From Dehalococcoidales bacterium (GTDB lineage Bacteria > Chloroflexota > Dehalococcoidia > Dehalococcoidales > Fen-1064): a stretch of 51,482 nt of DNA. The notes under the pieces were generated by a model. The model worked only from the letters and a program-made list of their open reading frames with translations, was not told where the DNA came from and made no database searches. The position numbers were made by a program, and so were the translations under genes. Location of the stretch: the NCBI GenBank assembly GCA_020342155.1, contig CP070842.1, positions 1,316,823 to 1,368,304 of the forward strand, in the 5' to 3' direction. Shown in pieces: positions 27,100 to 33,798 of this stretch. Position 1 is the stretch's first letter. Each line of letters begins with the position of its first letter.

Positions 27100-27284
27100 T
27101 AAAATGTCCGCTCTGCGGATACGAATATAACGAAGACCAGATACAGTCCGTCTGTCAGGGATGTCCCCTCCATGGGAAATGCAGTCTGGTAAAATGTCCT
27201 AACTGTGGTTATGAAGTACCACGTCAGTCAAGATTATTGAAAGCGCTCCGGATGCTAAGGAGGAAGCGAGATGAGTCTGAGTGA
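27096..27284 (+). CDS. Small zinc-ribbon protein in the feo operon
   Basis: This 62-residue protein has Cys pairs CPLCGY near residue 4, CQGCPLHGKC near 21 and CPNCGY near 35, followed by a basic helix (SRLLKALRMLRRKR). It probably binds zinc, or iron given its setting. The start overlaps the feoB stop (ATGA) and its end overlaps the next gene, so all three are translationally coupled. It occupies the place of FeoC-like accessory genes in other operons. Its specific role is not known. Confidence 0.75.
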   Translation: MIKCPLCGYEYNEDQIQSVCQGCPLHGKCSLVKCPNCGYEVPRQSRLLKALRMLRRKRDESE

Positions 27285-27993
27285 AAGAGCTGAAGAGGTA
27301 CTGGAGACTTTGTGGATCGCCATTGAGGAGAATAAGAAAGACAGAGTTCTCCTGGATACACTGGGCAAACGGGCCGTCGATGAATTGTTAAAGGCTGGTT
27401 TTGTCTCCATGTCCGATAACATTGTGGCCTTAACTGCCACCGGAAAGCCCGAGGCCAGGAGTGTTGTCCGGAGGCATCGGCTTGCGGAAAGGCTGCTGCA
27501 TGATGTTCTGGGTAGTGAGGAGAATATAATGCACGAAGCGGCCTGTAAATTCGAACACCTGCTTAACAGAGGGCTGGATGATAATATCTGCACTTTATTA
27601 GGCCATCCCAAGGTATGTCCCCACGGCAAGCCAATACCACCCGGTAGGTGTTGTCAGGAGGAGCAGGTGGAAATGAGGAGGCTGGTCTATCCACTCTCTC
27701 AATTGGCACCGGGACAGCAAGGCAAGGTCGCCTACGTTTACGCTGCCGAGGCTGATAAATTGCGGAAGCTGATTGCTCTGGGTATCCTACCCGGAGCGTC
27801 TTTAAAGCTGATACAGAAGTTCCCATCTTATATATTTGAGGCCGGTCATACTCAATTCGCTGTTGATGAGCAGGTGGCTGATGCCATCTACGTTCGTTTG
27901 GTAGACGAAGAAACGCCTGAACTACCACCGGTTGAAGCCGGGAAACACCGACGTCGCTGGAGAGGACGAGGCTGGCTACCAGGTCGACAGTAA
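27271..27993 (+). CDS. DtxR-like regulator fused to a FeoA domain
   Basis: This 240-residue protein has an N-terminal helical part resembling a DtxR winged helix, a metal-binding dimerisation domain (RRHRLAERLLHDVLG, EHLLNRGLDDNICTLLGHP, CPHGKPIPPGRCC), and a C-terminal SH3-like FeoA domain (LAPGQQGKVAYVYA, GILPGASLKLIQK). The HTH region looks shortened: between the first helix and AVDELLKAGFV, the usual recognition-helix stretch is compressed. DNA binding is therefore uncertain. A basic tail (RRRWRGRG) ends the protein. It may act as FeoA for FeoB, as an iron-sensing regulator, or both. Confidence 0.82.
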   Translation: MSLSERAEEVLETLWIAIEENKKDRVLLDTLGKRAVDELLKAGFVSMSDNIVALTATGKPEARSVVRRHRLAERLLHDVLGSEENIMHEAACKFEHLLNRGLDDNICTLLGHPKVCPHGKPIPPGRCCQEEQVEMRRLVYPLSQLAPGQQGKVAYVYAAEADKLRKLIALGILPGASLKLIQKFPSYIFEAGHTQFAVDEQVADAIYVRLVDEETPELPPVEAGKHRRRWRGRGWLPGRQ

Positions 27994-28021
27994 CTTCGCG
28001 TTTACCCCCGAAGTTTTTTTC
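27992..28021 (+). terminator. Rho-independent terminator of the feo operon
   Basis: AACTTCG (27992-27998) and CGAAGTT (28009-28015) form a seven-pair stem with a 10-base loop. It overlaps the DtxR/FeoA stop codon and runs directly into a T-tract. Confidence 0.8.
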
Positions 28022-28039
28022 AATAACCTTATAAAAGAT

Positions 28040-28082
28040 TTGAACAGGACCAATGTATATATGTTATAATACATATATACAT
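28040..28082 (+). promoter_or_regulatory. ArsR promoter with a perfect dyad enclosing the -10 box
   Basis: A 12-base arm ATGTATATATGT (28053-28064) and its exact reverse complement ACATATATACAT (28071-28082) flank TATAAT (28065-28070), which is the -10 hexamer. A TTGAAC/TGAACA -35-like box lies at 28040-28046. A repressor on this dyad would directly block RNA polymerase, so autoregulation by the ArsR protein is the obvious model. Confidence 0.75.
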
Positions 28083-28111
28083 ATAAAGGAACAGTTATAC
28101 AGGAGATTCAT

Positions 28112-28447
28112 GTGGCAGACTATGACACAGAGCTTTACGCATTGAAGGCAGAACTCTGCAAAACGTTCGCTGATCCAAAACGCCTTATGATTATCGAAGA
28201 ATTACGAAGTGGCGAGAGGTCAGTCGGTGAGTTGGCTGAGAGGTTGTCAGTACCGCATGCAGTCGCTTCACGACACCTGGCGATACTACGCGAGCGGGGT
28301 GCTGTAAGGACCCGGCGCGAGGGCACAAACATCTTCTACAGTCTGGCTGACTCCAGAATTGGTGAGGCGTGTCAACTCGTCCACCAGGCTCTGCTGGGGT
28401 TTATGGAGAGGAATCGGGCACTGGCGGAGAAAGTGATGCGTTCCTAA
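28112..28447 (+). CDS. ArsR-family transcriptional repressor
   Basis: This 111-residue winged-helix protein has KTFADPKRLMIIEELRSGERSVGELAERLSVPHAVASRHLAILRERG-type sequence, with the recognition helix around residues 44-60. The GTG at 28112 follows AGGAG. No CxC (arsenic/lead) motif is present. Two cysteines, C16 in helix 1 and C87 in the C-terminal helix, are the only ones and could meet at the dimer face. The genes downstream handle sulfur (DsrE, TusA, DsrMK-like), so persulfide sensing through these Cys is plausible but inferred. Confidence 0.88.
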   Translation: MADYDTELYALKAELCKTFADPKRLMIIEELRSGERSVGELAERLSVPHAVASRHLAILRERGAVRTRREGTNIFYSLADSRIGEACQLVHQALLGFMERNRALAEKVMRS

Positions 28448-28458
28448 CCGATACAAAG

Positions 28459-28489
28459 GGTAGCAGCTACCAATAATATATAGTATAAT
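28459..28489 (+). promoter_or_regulatory. Promoter and palindrome before the first dsrE-like gene
   Basis: TATAAT lies at 28484-28489. The position 17 bases upstream, where a -35 box should be, is occupied by the perfect dyad GGTAGC-A-GCTACC (28459-28471). This looks like an operator overlapping the promoter, and its sequence differs from the ArsR dyad. Confidence 0.45.
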
Positions 28490-28535
28490 CTGGCACTACT
28501 GTCATGTGTAATAATTGCACGGGAGGTGTTGTACG

Positions 28536-29021
28536 ATGATGGCAGAAGAAAAGAAGAAAAAGGCTGCGATGGTTGTTCTCAGTGGAGACATGGACAAGCT
28601 GTTTGCCGCTTTTATAATTGCTAACGGGGCCGCGGCAGTGAACATGGAAGTCACCATGTTCTTCACATTCTGGGGCCTGCGGGCACTGAAGAAAAATGTC
28701 GCTACCGGGAAGAGCTTATTTGGTCGGATGGTGGGTTTGATGTACGGTGGTGATATCACTAAAGCTAATCCCAGCAAGTTCGGGTTCTTCGGGCTGGGGC
28801 GGTGGATGTTCAACAAGATGATGAAGAGTAAGAACGTCGTTTCACTGCTGGAGATGAGGCAACTGGCTATTGACCTTGGGGTCAAGATGTACGGTTGCCA
28901 GATGAGCATGGATGTCATGGAGATTTCCAGAGAAGACATGATTGATGAAGTAACCGACTGCGTTGGTGCCGGGTTTTTCATTGAGCAGGCACAGCAGGCC
29001 GACTTCACCATGTTTATCTAG
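28536..29021 (+). CDS. DsrE-family sulfur-transfer protein (first copy)
   Basis: This 161-residue protein of the DsrE/DsrE2 type is expected to carry sulfane sulfur as a Cys persulfide. The start of the fold (VVLSGDMDKLFAAFIIANGAA) and the carrier Cys C121 in MYGCQMSMDVM are clear. About 20 extra residues (near 58-80) are absent from the second copy at 38840. I chose the ATG at 28536 because GGGAGG lies a proper distance upstream. The tusA gene follows within 20 bases, and the DsrMK-like membrane complex comes next, suggesting sulfur delivery linked to electron transfer. Confidence 0.85.
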   Translation: MMAEEKKKKAAMVVLSGDMDKLFAAFIIANGAAAVNMEVTMFFTFWGLRALKKNVATGKSLFGRMVGLMYGGDITKANPSKFGFFGLGRWMFNKMMKSKNVVSLLEMRQLAIDLGVKMYGCQMSMDVMEISREDMIDEVTDCVGAGFFIEQAQQADFTMFI

Positions 29022-29038
29022 TTAGAAAGGGGAGAGAA

Positions 29039-29329
29039 ATGGCTAAAGAGAAAGCTAAATCGAAGCAAGAAGCCAGTGAGAAGACAGAAAAGACCGCGGG
29101 TAAGGTTGACCTGGAACTGGATCTCAGAGGGTTGATGTGTCCCTTACCGATGGTCAGGGTCAGTCAGAACATCAACAAAGTACCCGTAGGCGGGGTAATT
29201 AGAGCAGTAGCTACTGACCCGGGAAGCCTTGCTGACATTCCGTCTTGGGCAAGGACTACGGGTAATGAGGTCCTTAAGACCGAGCGTGATGGCAAGGACA
29301 TTATTTTCCTGGTAAAGCGGGTCAAGTAG
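29039..29329 (+). CDS. TusA-family sulfur carrier (first copy)
   Basis: This is a 96-residue TusA/SirA-like protein. A charged, lysine/glutamate-rich lead of about 22 residues precedes the domain, which starts LELDLRGLMCPLPMVRVSQ. The carrier residue C34 is in the CPxP motif. The family passes persulfide sulfur to partners such as DsrE, and in Dsr systems to DsrC. It lies between dsrE and the DsrM-like gene. The long lead is unusual for TusA and is missing from the second copy. Confidence 0.88.
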   Translation: MAKEKAKSKQEASEKTEKTAGKVDLELDLRGLMCPLPMVRVSQNINKVPVGGVIRAVATDPGSLADIPSWARTTGNEVLKTERDGKDIIFLVKRVK

Positions 29330-29331
29330 TC

Positions 29332-30057
29332 GTGAACTGGCTTTCCTTTCTGCTTGCCGGCGTACTGGTGTACGTCGCAGTAGCTGTTTTCCTGGTGGGT
29401 ACTGTCTTCCGCGTATACTATTGGTTAAAAGTGCCTAGGAGCAGTATTAGACTAGGCATATTCCCACAGGCGAATAGCCAGCGCGGTAGATTTCTGCAAT
29501 GGGCCAGAGACACATTTCTCTTTTTACAGGTGCTCGATGTCGATCGGCCGATGTGGCTTTTCGTGATACTGCTGCATATCGGTGGTTTAGCAGCGTTTGT
29601 CGGCCACCTGAGATTAATACAGGAGTTCACACCACTGGCGACTGCTCTTGGTAAAGAGGGAATGGGGCAGTTTTCACTCATCAGCGGTGGCATTGTCGGG
29701 ATAGTGCTACTGGTATCAGTGATTTACTTGCTGTCCCGGCGTTTCAAATCACCTTACCGGGACTTATCTACCCCGGAGGACTACTTTCTGCTCATCCTTA
29801 TATTTATGGTTCTGCTTATGGGCAACCATCTTCGCTTTTTCGGACATGTAGAGGTAGAGGCTTATCGGGCGTATGTCCATAGCCTGCTGACCTTCAGCCC
29901 GGAATTCCCGGTCGAACTGGCAGAGTCGGGGACAAGGTGGGTTTTGGTAACTCATGTCACCTTGTCCAACCTGTTGCTTATCTACCTGCCCTTCAGCAAG
30001 CTTGTCCACTATATCGGGACTTACGCGGTTAATCTGGTAAGGAGTGAAGCACGGTGA
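29332..30057 (+). CDS. DsrM/NarI-like cytochrome b membrane subunit
   Basis: This 241-residue protein has about five transmembrane helices of the nitrate reductase gamma/DsrM/HdrE type. Candidate heme ligands are in ILLHIGGLAAFVGHLRL near residue 85 and in the last helices (VTHVTLSNLL, KLVHYIG). It starts with GTG two bases after the tusA stop and ends overlapping the DsrK-like start. It should exchange electrons between the quinone pool and the iron-sulfur subunit encoded next. Confidence 0.82.
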   Translation: MNWLSFLLAGVLVYVAVAVFLVGTVFRVYYWLKVPRSSIRLGIFPQANSQRGRFLQWARDTFLFLQVLDVDRPMWLFVILLHIGGLAAFVGHLRLIQEFTPLATALGKEGMGQFSLISGGIVGIVLLVSVIYLLSRRFKSPYRDLSTPEDYFLLILIFMVLLMGNHLRFFGHVEVEAYRAYVHSLLTFSPEFPVELAESGTRWVLVTHVTLSNLLLIYLPFSKLVHYIGTYAVNLVRSEAR

Positions 30058-31370
30058 ACAAGACTGAGCTCAAAACCATCACCGGTGTGCTCGAACAAGG
30101 AATGAACCGACAACTCCTTTACTACCTCGATGTCTGCACGAGGTGCTCCATCTGTAAGGATGCCTGCCACCAATATGTCTCCACCGGGGATGTTCTGTTC
30201 CTTCCGGCCTACCGTGCCGAGCTTATACGCCGGGTATATAAGAAATACTTCACACGGTCAGGTCTGTTTCTCCCCTCACTTTACGAGGCTAGGGAGTCTG
30301 ATGATCGCCTATTGGACGAGCTATACCGCTCTACTTATGCATGCACCGGGTGCCGCCGCTGCATGTATTACTGCCCTTTCTCGATTGATACCACATGGGT
30401 ATTAGGAGTAGCCAAGGCAATGTTAATTGCTGCCGGGAAAGGTGCCCAGATACTTACAGAACTGGCCGGAGCAGCCGTCTCAAAGGGTGAAAACATCGAC
30501 CTTTTTAAAGACATTATGCTCGACCTGAATAAGGAGACCGAGAAGGAACTCCAGAGTCTGATTGGCGACTCAAAAGCCACTATTCCGATTGAAAAGGAAG
30601 GGGCGGACATATTATACGCGGCTCTGGCGGGGGTGCATAGTATACTGCCGCCGTCTGTTATCTTCCATAAAGCCGGCCTCAACTGGACACTATCATTGTT
30701 TGAATCAGCCAATTACGGGTATTTCCTCGGTGATGTGGAAAAGGGCCGAATTATCGCTAAAAGGATTGTGGATGAAGCTAAGCGCCTCGGAGTGAAAGAG
30801 GTGGTCATTTCGGAATGTGGCCATGCCTACCGGGTAATGCAGTATCTCTACGAGACCTGGGCTAAAGAAGAGCTGTCTTTCGGGGTAACGGCTATGGTGG
30901 AAATTATCGCCCGTCTTATCGAGGAGGGTAGTATAGAAATACCTTCAGGTAAGGAGCGTAAGATAGTTACGTATCATGACCCGTGTCAGGTAGGAAGAAA
31001 TGCCGGTTTCTACGAGGAGCCGCGATATGTTCTTAATCAAGTAGCATCAAATCTACGCGAGTTGAATCCCAGCCGTGAAAAGAACTGGTGCTGTGGCGGC
31101 GGTGGGGGGCTGGTCGCCCAGCCGGAATTTGACGAGTTTCGAATCAAGACGGGCGAAAGAAAAGCAGAGCAGATTAAGCAGACTCGTGCCGGGCTTGTCG
31201 TCAGCCCCTGTGAGAACTGTCGACTTCAGATAACAGCTTTAAATGAGAAATATGATATGGGTGTTAAGGTAACCGGCTTGTCTGATGTGGTAGCCAACCA
31301 GCTAATCGGGCGTGACATCGCTACGTCATTTGAGGCAGGACAAACCGAAGAACCAGAGGACGAGGATTAG
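30054..31370 (+). CDS. DsrK/HdrD-like iron-sulfur subunit
   Basis: This 438-residue protein has two 4Fe-4S ferredoxin motifs (C28, C31, C34, C38 in CTRCSICKDACH, then CTGCRRCMYYCPF near residue 100). Two CCG-type regions follow: HDPCQVGR and NWCCGGGGG, with SPCENCRLQ near the C-terminus. CCG domains hold the noncubane cluster that handles disulfides or persulfides in heterodisulfide reductase and DsrK. With the membrane subunit it forms a DsrMK-like pair. No sulfite reductase (DsrAB) or DsrC is in the window, so the substrate is open; a disulfide or TusA/DsrE-bound sulfur is plausible. Confidence 0.86.
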   Translation: MNKTELKTITGVLEQGMNRQLLYYLDVCTRCSICKDACHQYVSTGDVLFLPAYRAELIRRVYKKYFTRSGLFLPSLYEARESDDRLLDELYRSTYACTGCRRCMYYCPFSIDTTWVLGVAKAMLIAAGKGAQILTELAGAAVSKGENIDLFKDIMLDLNKETEKELQSLIGDSKATIPIEKEGADILYAALAGVHSILPPSVIFHKAGLNWTLSLFESANYGYFLGDVEKGRIIAKRIVDEAKRLGVKEVVISECGHAYRVMQYLYETWAKEELSFGVTAMVEIIARLIEEGSIEIPSGKERKIVTYHDPCQVGRNAGFYEEPRYVLNQVASNLRELNPSREKNWCCGGGGGLVAQPEFDEFRIKTGERKAEQIKQTRAGLVVSPCENCRLQITALNEKYDMGVKVTGLSDVVANQLIGRDIATSFEAGQTEEPEDED

Positions 31371-31399
31371 AGAGGTTTGTGGGACAGGAGGAGAGGATA

Positions 31400-31585
31400 A
31401 TGCCACTTTACGAATATGAATGTACGAAGTGCGGTGAAAGGTTTGAGTTACGCCGCAGCATTGCAGACAGAGATGCAGATTTAGAGTGCCCCGAATGCCA
31501 AGATGCGCACCCGCGCCGGCTTTGCTCAATATTCGGCAGGGTGATGACAGCCAGACCGGAGTTCTTTAATGCCGGTCCGACCTGA
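31400..31585 (+). CDS. FmdB-type zinc-ribbon protein
   Basis: This 61-residue protein starts MPLYEYECTKCGERFE, the hallmark of the FmdB/CxxC_CxxC_SSSS putative regulator family, with a second pair in LECPECQ. The expected tail is partly altered (LCSIFGRVMTARPEFF). The start is taken at ATG 31400, preceded by AGGAGGAGAGG. It is the last gene of the dsrE-tusA-dsrMK-like unit. The family function is poorly defined. Confidence 0.8.
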   Translation: MPLYEYECTKCGERFELRRSIADRDADLECPECQDAHPRRLCSIFGRVMTARPEFFNAGPT

Positions 31586-31615
31586 GGTAGTTCCTGCTAG
31601 GGCAGTTTGCCTTTT

Positions 31616-32548
31616 TTACAGCAACGCCTCTACCTCGGCGACTTCTTCAGGAGTGAGTTTCCAGTCGCCGGCGGCAACATTGGCATCCACCTGTTCATTC
31701 TTCCGCGCTCCAGCAATGATAGTGGCCAACATCGGTTTTGCCAGCAGCCAGGCAATTGCCAGCTCACCGACGGTATGGTCATGCTCTTTGGCCCAGGACT
31801 CCAGCTTGCCTAATTTACTCCAGTTAGACTCATTAAACATACGCTGGAATCTGGGGTCGGAACCGGCGAGACGGGCACCTTCAGGTGGTGGCTCGCCCTG
31901 TCGGTATTTACCAGTGAGAAAACCGCTGGCCAAAGGGCTATAGGGGATGATACCGATACCATATTGCTGACAGCATGGAACCAGTTCGCGCTCAATCCCT
32001 CGGGATAACAGGTTATACATAGGCTGTGTCGAGATGAACGTGCTGAAGTTGTTTGCCCTGGATATCCATATCGCCTCGCACATCTGCCAGGCGGCGAAAT
32101 TAGAGCAACCGATGTAGCGGACCTTACCTGCCCGGATTAGGTCATCAAGAGCGCGTAGGGTTTCGCCCATTGGTGTCGTCGGGTCGGGGATATGCATCTG
32201 ATAGAGATCGATGTAGTCTGTCTTGAGGCGTTTCAGACTGGCTTCCACTGCCTGCATGATATAGCGGCGCGACCCGCCCCTCTCATTAGGGCCATCACCC
32301 ATCGGATTGGCGAATTTAGTAGCGATAACAAGATTGGTACGCTTACCCTTTATTGCCTTGCCGACGAACTCCTCAGATTGCCCCCGGGCATAAACGTCGG
32401 CGGTATCGATGAAGTTGATGCCTAGTTCAATTGCATGGTGGATGACAGGGATAGAGGTCTGCTCGTCAGCCCACCACCCAAAGTTATTACCACCCAGACC
32501 AACTGCCGAGACATGCAATCCTGAATTTCCAAGTCTTCGATATTCCAT
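31616..32548 (-). CDS. Aldo-keto reductase
   Basis: This 310-residue NADPH-dependent (beta/alpha)8 oxidoreductase has catalytic residues in FIDTADVY (D48, Y53), ATKF (Lys) and YQMH (His), matching the tetrad. The nucleotide-binding C-terminal part contains IIAGARKNEQVDANV. It resembles the YhdN/potassium-channel-beta-like group. It follows the RidA gene by 16 bases on the same strand and may share its transcript. The substrate is unknown. Confidence 0.9.
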   Translation of the reverse strand: MEYRRLGNSGLHVSAVGLGGNNFGWWADEQTSIPVIHHAIELGINFIDTADVYARGQSEEFVGKAIKGKRTNLVIATKFANPMGDGPNERGGSRRYIMQAVEASLKRLKTDYIDLYQMHIPDPTTPMGETLRALDDLIRAGKVRYIGCSNFAAWQMCEAIWISRANNFSTFISTQPMYNLLSRGIERELVPCCQQYGIGIIPYSPLASGFLTGKYRQGEPPPEGARLAGSDPRFQRMFNESNWSKLGKLESWAKEHDHTVGELAIAWLLAKPMLATIIAGARKNEQVDANVAAGDWKLTPEEVAEVEALL

Positions 32549-32564
32549 GTTTGTCCCTCCAGAA

Positions 32565-32948
32565 TTATTTATACGCTACAACCTCAATTTCAATATCAAT
32601 GCTCTCAAGTGGGGATATCGCTTGCATAGCTACTCTAGCAGGTTCATTACCTTTAGTGAAGTATTGACAATATACTTCATTCACTTTATCAAAATCTCTT
32701 AAATCTCTCATATATATGACAGTCTTGACAATATCATCCATAGTTGCACCGCAACCCTCTAGTAAGAACTTTATATTATCTAAAGCCTGTCGCGTTTGCT
32801 CGAGAATAGTACCACTTAGGATTTCCCCGGTTTTGAGGTCTGAAGATAATTGACTGGTTAGAAATAAGAACCTGCCTGCCTGTATAACGTGATTAAAAGG
32901 CAGGTCTGGTTCTGTAATTCCTGGGATAACCATTACTGTCTTTTTCAC
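32565..32948 (-). CDS. RidA/YjgF-family deaminase
   Basis: This 127-residue protein hydrolyses reactive enamine/imine intermediates from PLP enzymes. The conserved Arg R105 is in EPARVAM, with ISPLESIDIEIEVVAYK at the end and a typical ALDNIKFLLEGCGATMDDIVK segment. The gene is visibly more AT-rich than its neighbours, both in the coding part and in the region upstream, which may point to a separate origin. It precedes the aldo-keto reductase in a probable two-gene operon. Confidence 0.9.
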   Translation of the reverse strand: MKKTVMVIPGITEPDLPFNHVIQAGRFLFLTSQLSSDLKTGEILSGTILEQTRQALDNIKFLLEGCGATMDDIVKTVIYMRDLRDFDKVNEVYCQYFTKGNEPARVAMQAISPLESIDIEIEVVAYK

Positions 32949-33170
32949 TTCTTAATTCTCCAAATTACTAATATTCAAGATGATAAGCAATCAGACTTAT
33001 TTGTGCGTTATCCTATCACAATCGAGCTTATCAAACAATTAATAACCTTGCCCCTTATTATTTAAATAACAGTCCACCCAACATCAGGCTAACTTGTAAG
33101 TCAGCAAGGCATGCGGGTAGAATTATAGGTAGCTACGGGCATAATCTGTTTAGCCGAAAAGGAAGTAAAG

Positions 33171-33788
33171 ATGAGCAACAAAATTCCTGGAAATATTAGT
33201 CTGGACGTATACTTCGACTATCTCTGACCCTACGTTTACAACGCAGCGGTCTGGCTGCAGAAGGTCAAAGAAGAACTGGGCTCTCGATTGACAGTCATTT
33301 GGAAATATTTCAGCCTGGAGCAGGTCAACAGTAAGGAAGGTCCTGACTGGAAATTGTGGGAACAACCGGTTGACTACGTCAGTCGAGGCAGGAACGCTTT
33401 CCACGCTGCAGAAGCAGCGCGGGTACAAGGGGAGATTGTCTTTGATACTTTCCACTTCGCTCTACTCAAGGCGAGGCATGAAGATAAAAAAGATATCACT
33501 GACCCGGCTATCCTGATTGAGGTGGCTAAAAGTGTCGGTTTGGATATAGACAGGTTCCGTGATGACCTCAACGACCGACGACTGCTGAATAAACTGGCGG
33601 AAGACCATGTCTTCGCCGTCGAAACTCTGAATGTCTTCGGTACGCCGACTCTGGTCTTCCCGGAGCAACAGGCTGTCTTCTTGAAAATGGCACCACCCCC
33701 CTCCCGCGATGAATCAGTTACTGTATTCGAAGATATACGTCGTCTTGCTGAGGACAGACAACAAATCAAAGAGATAAAGCGACCGTAG
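33171..33788 (+). CDS. DsbA-like thioredoxin-fold oxidoreductase, probable selenoprotein (in-frame UGA)
   Basis: The frame from ATG 33171 (after AAGGAAG) runs to TAG at 33786-33788 with one internal TGA, codon 19 (33225-33227). Around it the peptide reads SLDVYFDYL-X-PYVYNAAVWLQ; in FrnE/DsbA relatives this is D-x-x-C-P-W-C-Y, so X is the active-site Cys position. Read through, it gives 205 residues with a DsbA-like helical insert and the cis-Pro loop FGTPTLVF near residue 160. Twenty bases after the TGA begins a GGTCTG loop closed by GCAGC/GCTGC, resembling a bacterial SECIS. A translation starting at 33288 would lose the active site. The alternatives are a point-mutation pseudogene or a sequencing error. 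Confidence 0.75.
33243..33258 (+). promoter_or_regulatory. SECIS-like hairpin downstream of the in-frame UGA
   Basis: GCAGC (33243-33247) and GCTGC (33254-33258) form a five-pair stem around the loop GGTCTG. In E. coli fdhF the apical loop bound by SelB contains GGUCU, about 18 bases after the UGA. Here the loop starts 20 bases after the UGA. The spacing and loop match what a bacterial SECIS needs. Confidence 0.65.
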
Positions 33789-33798
33789 TCCCTGCTGT

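Noticed and set aside
30054-31370. The DsrK-like protein as glycolate oxidase GlpC/LutA-type subunit
   Set aside because: CCG-domain proteins are shared among these families, but the adjacent DsrM-like cytochrome b, DsrE and TusA genes favour a DsrMK-like role.
33288-33788. Treating the DsbA-like gene as a shorter gene starting at the ATG 33288
   Set aside because: This start lacks a ribosome site and would remove the thioredoxin-fold first strand and active site. The conserved protein sequence continues upstream through the TGA.
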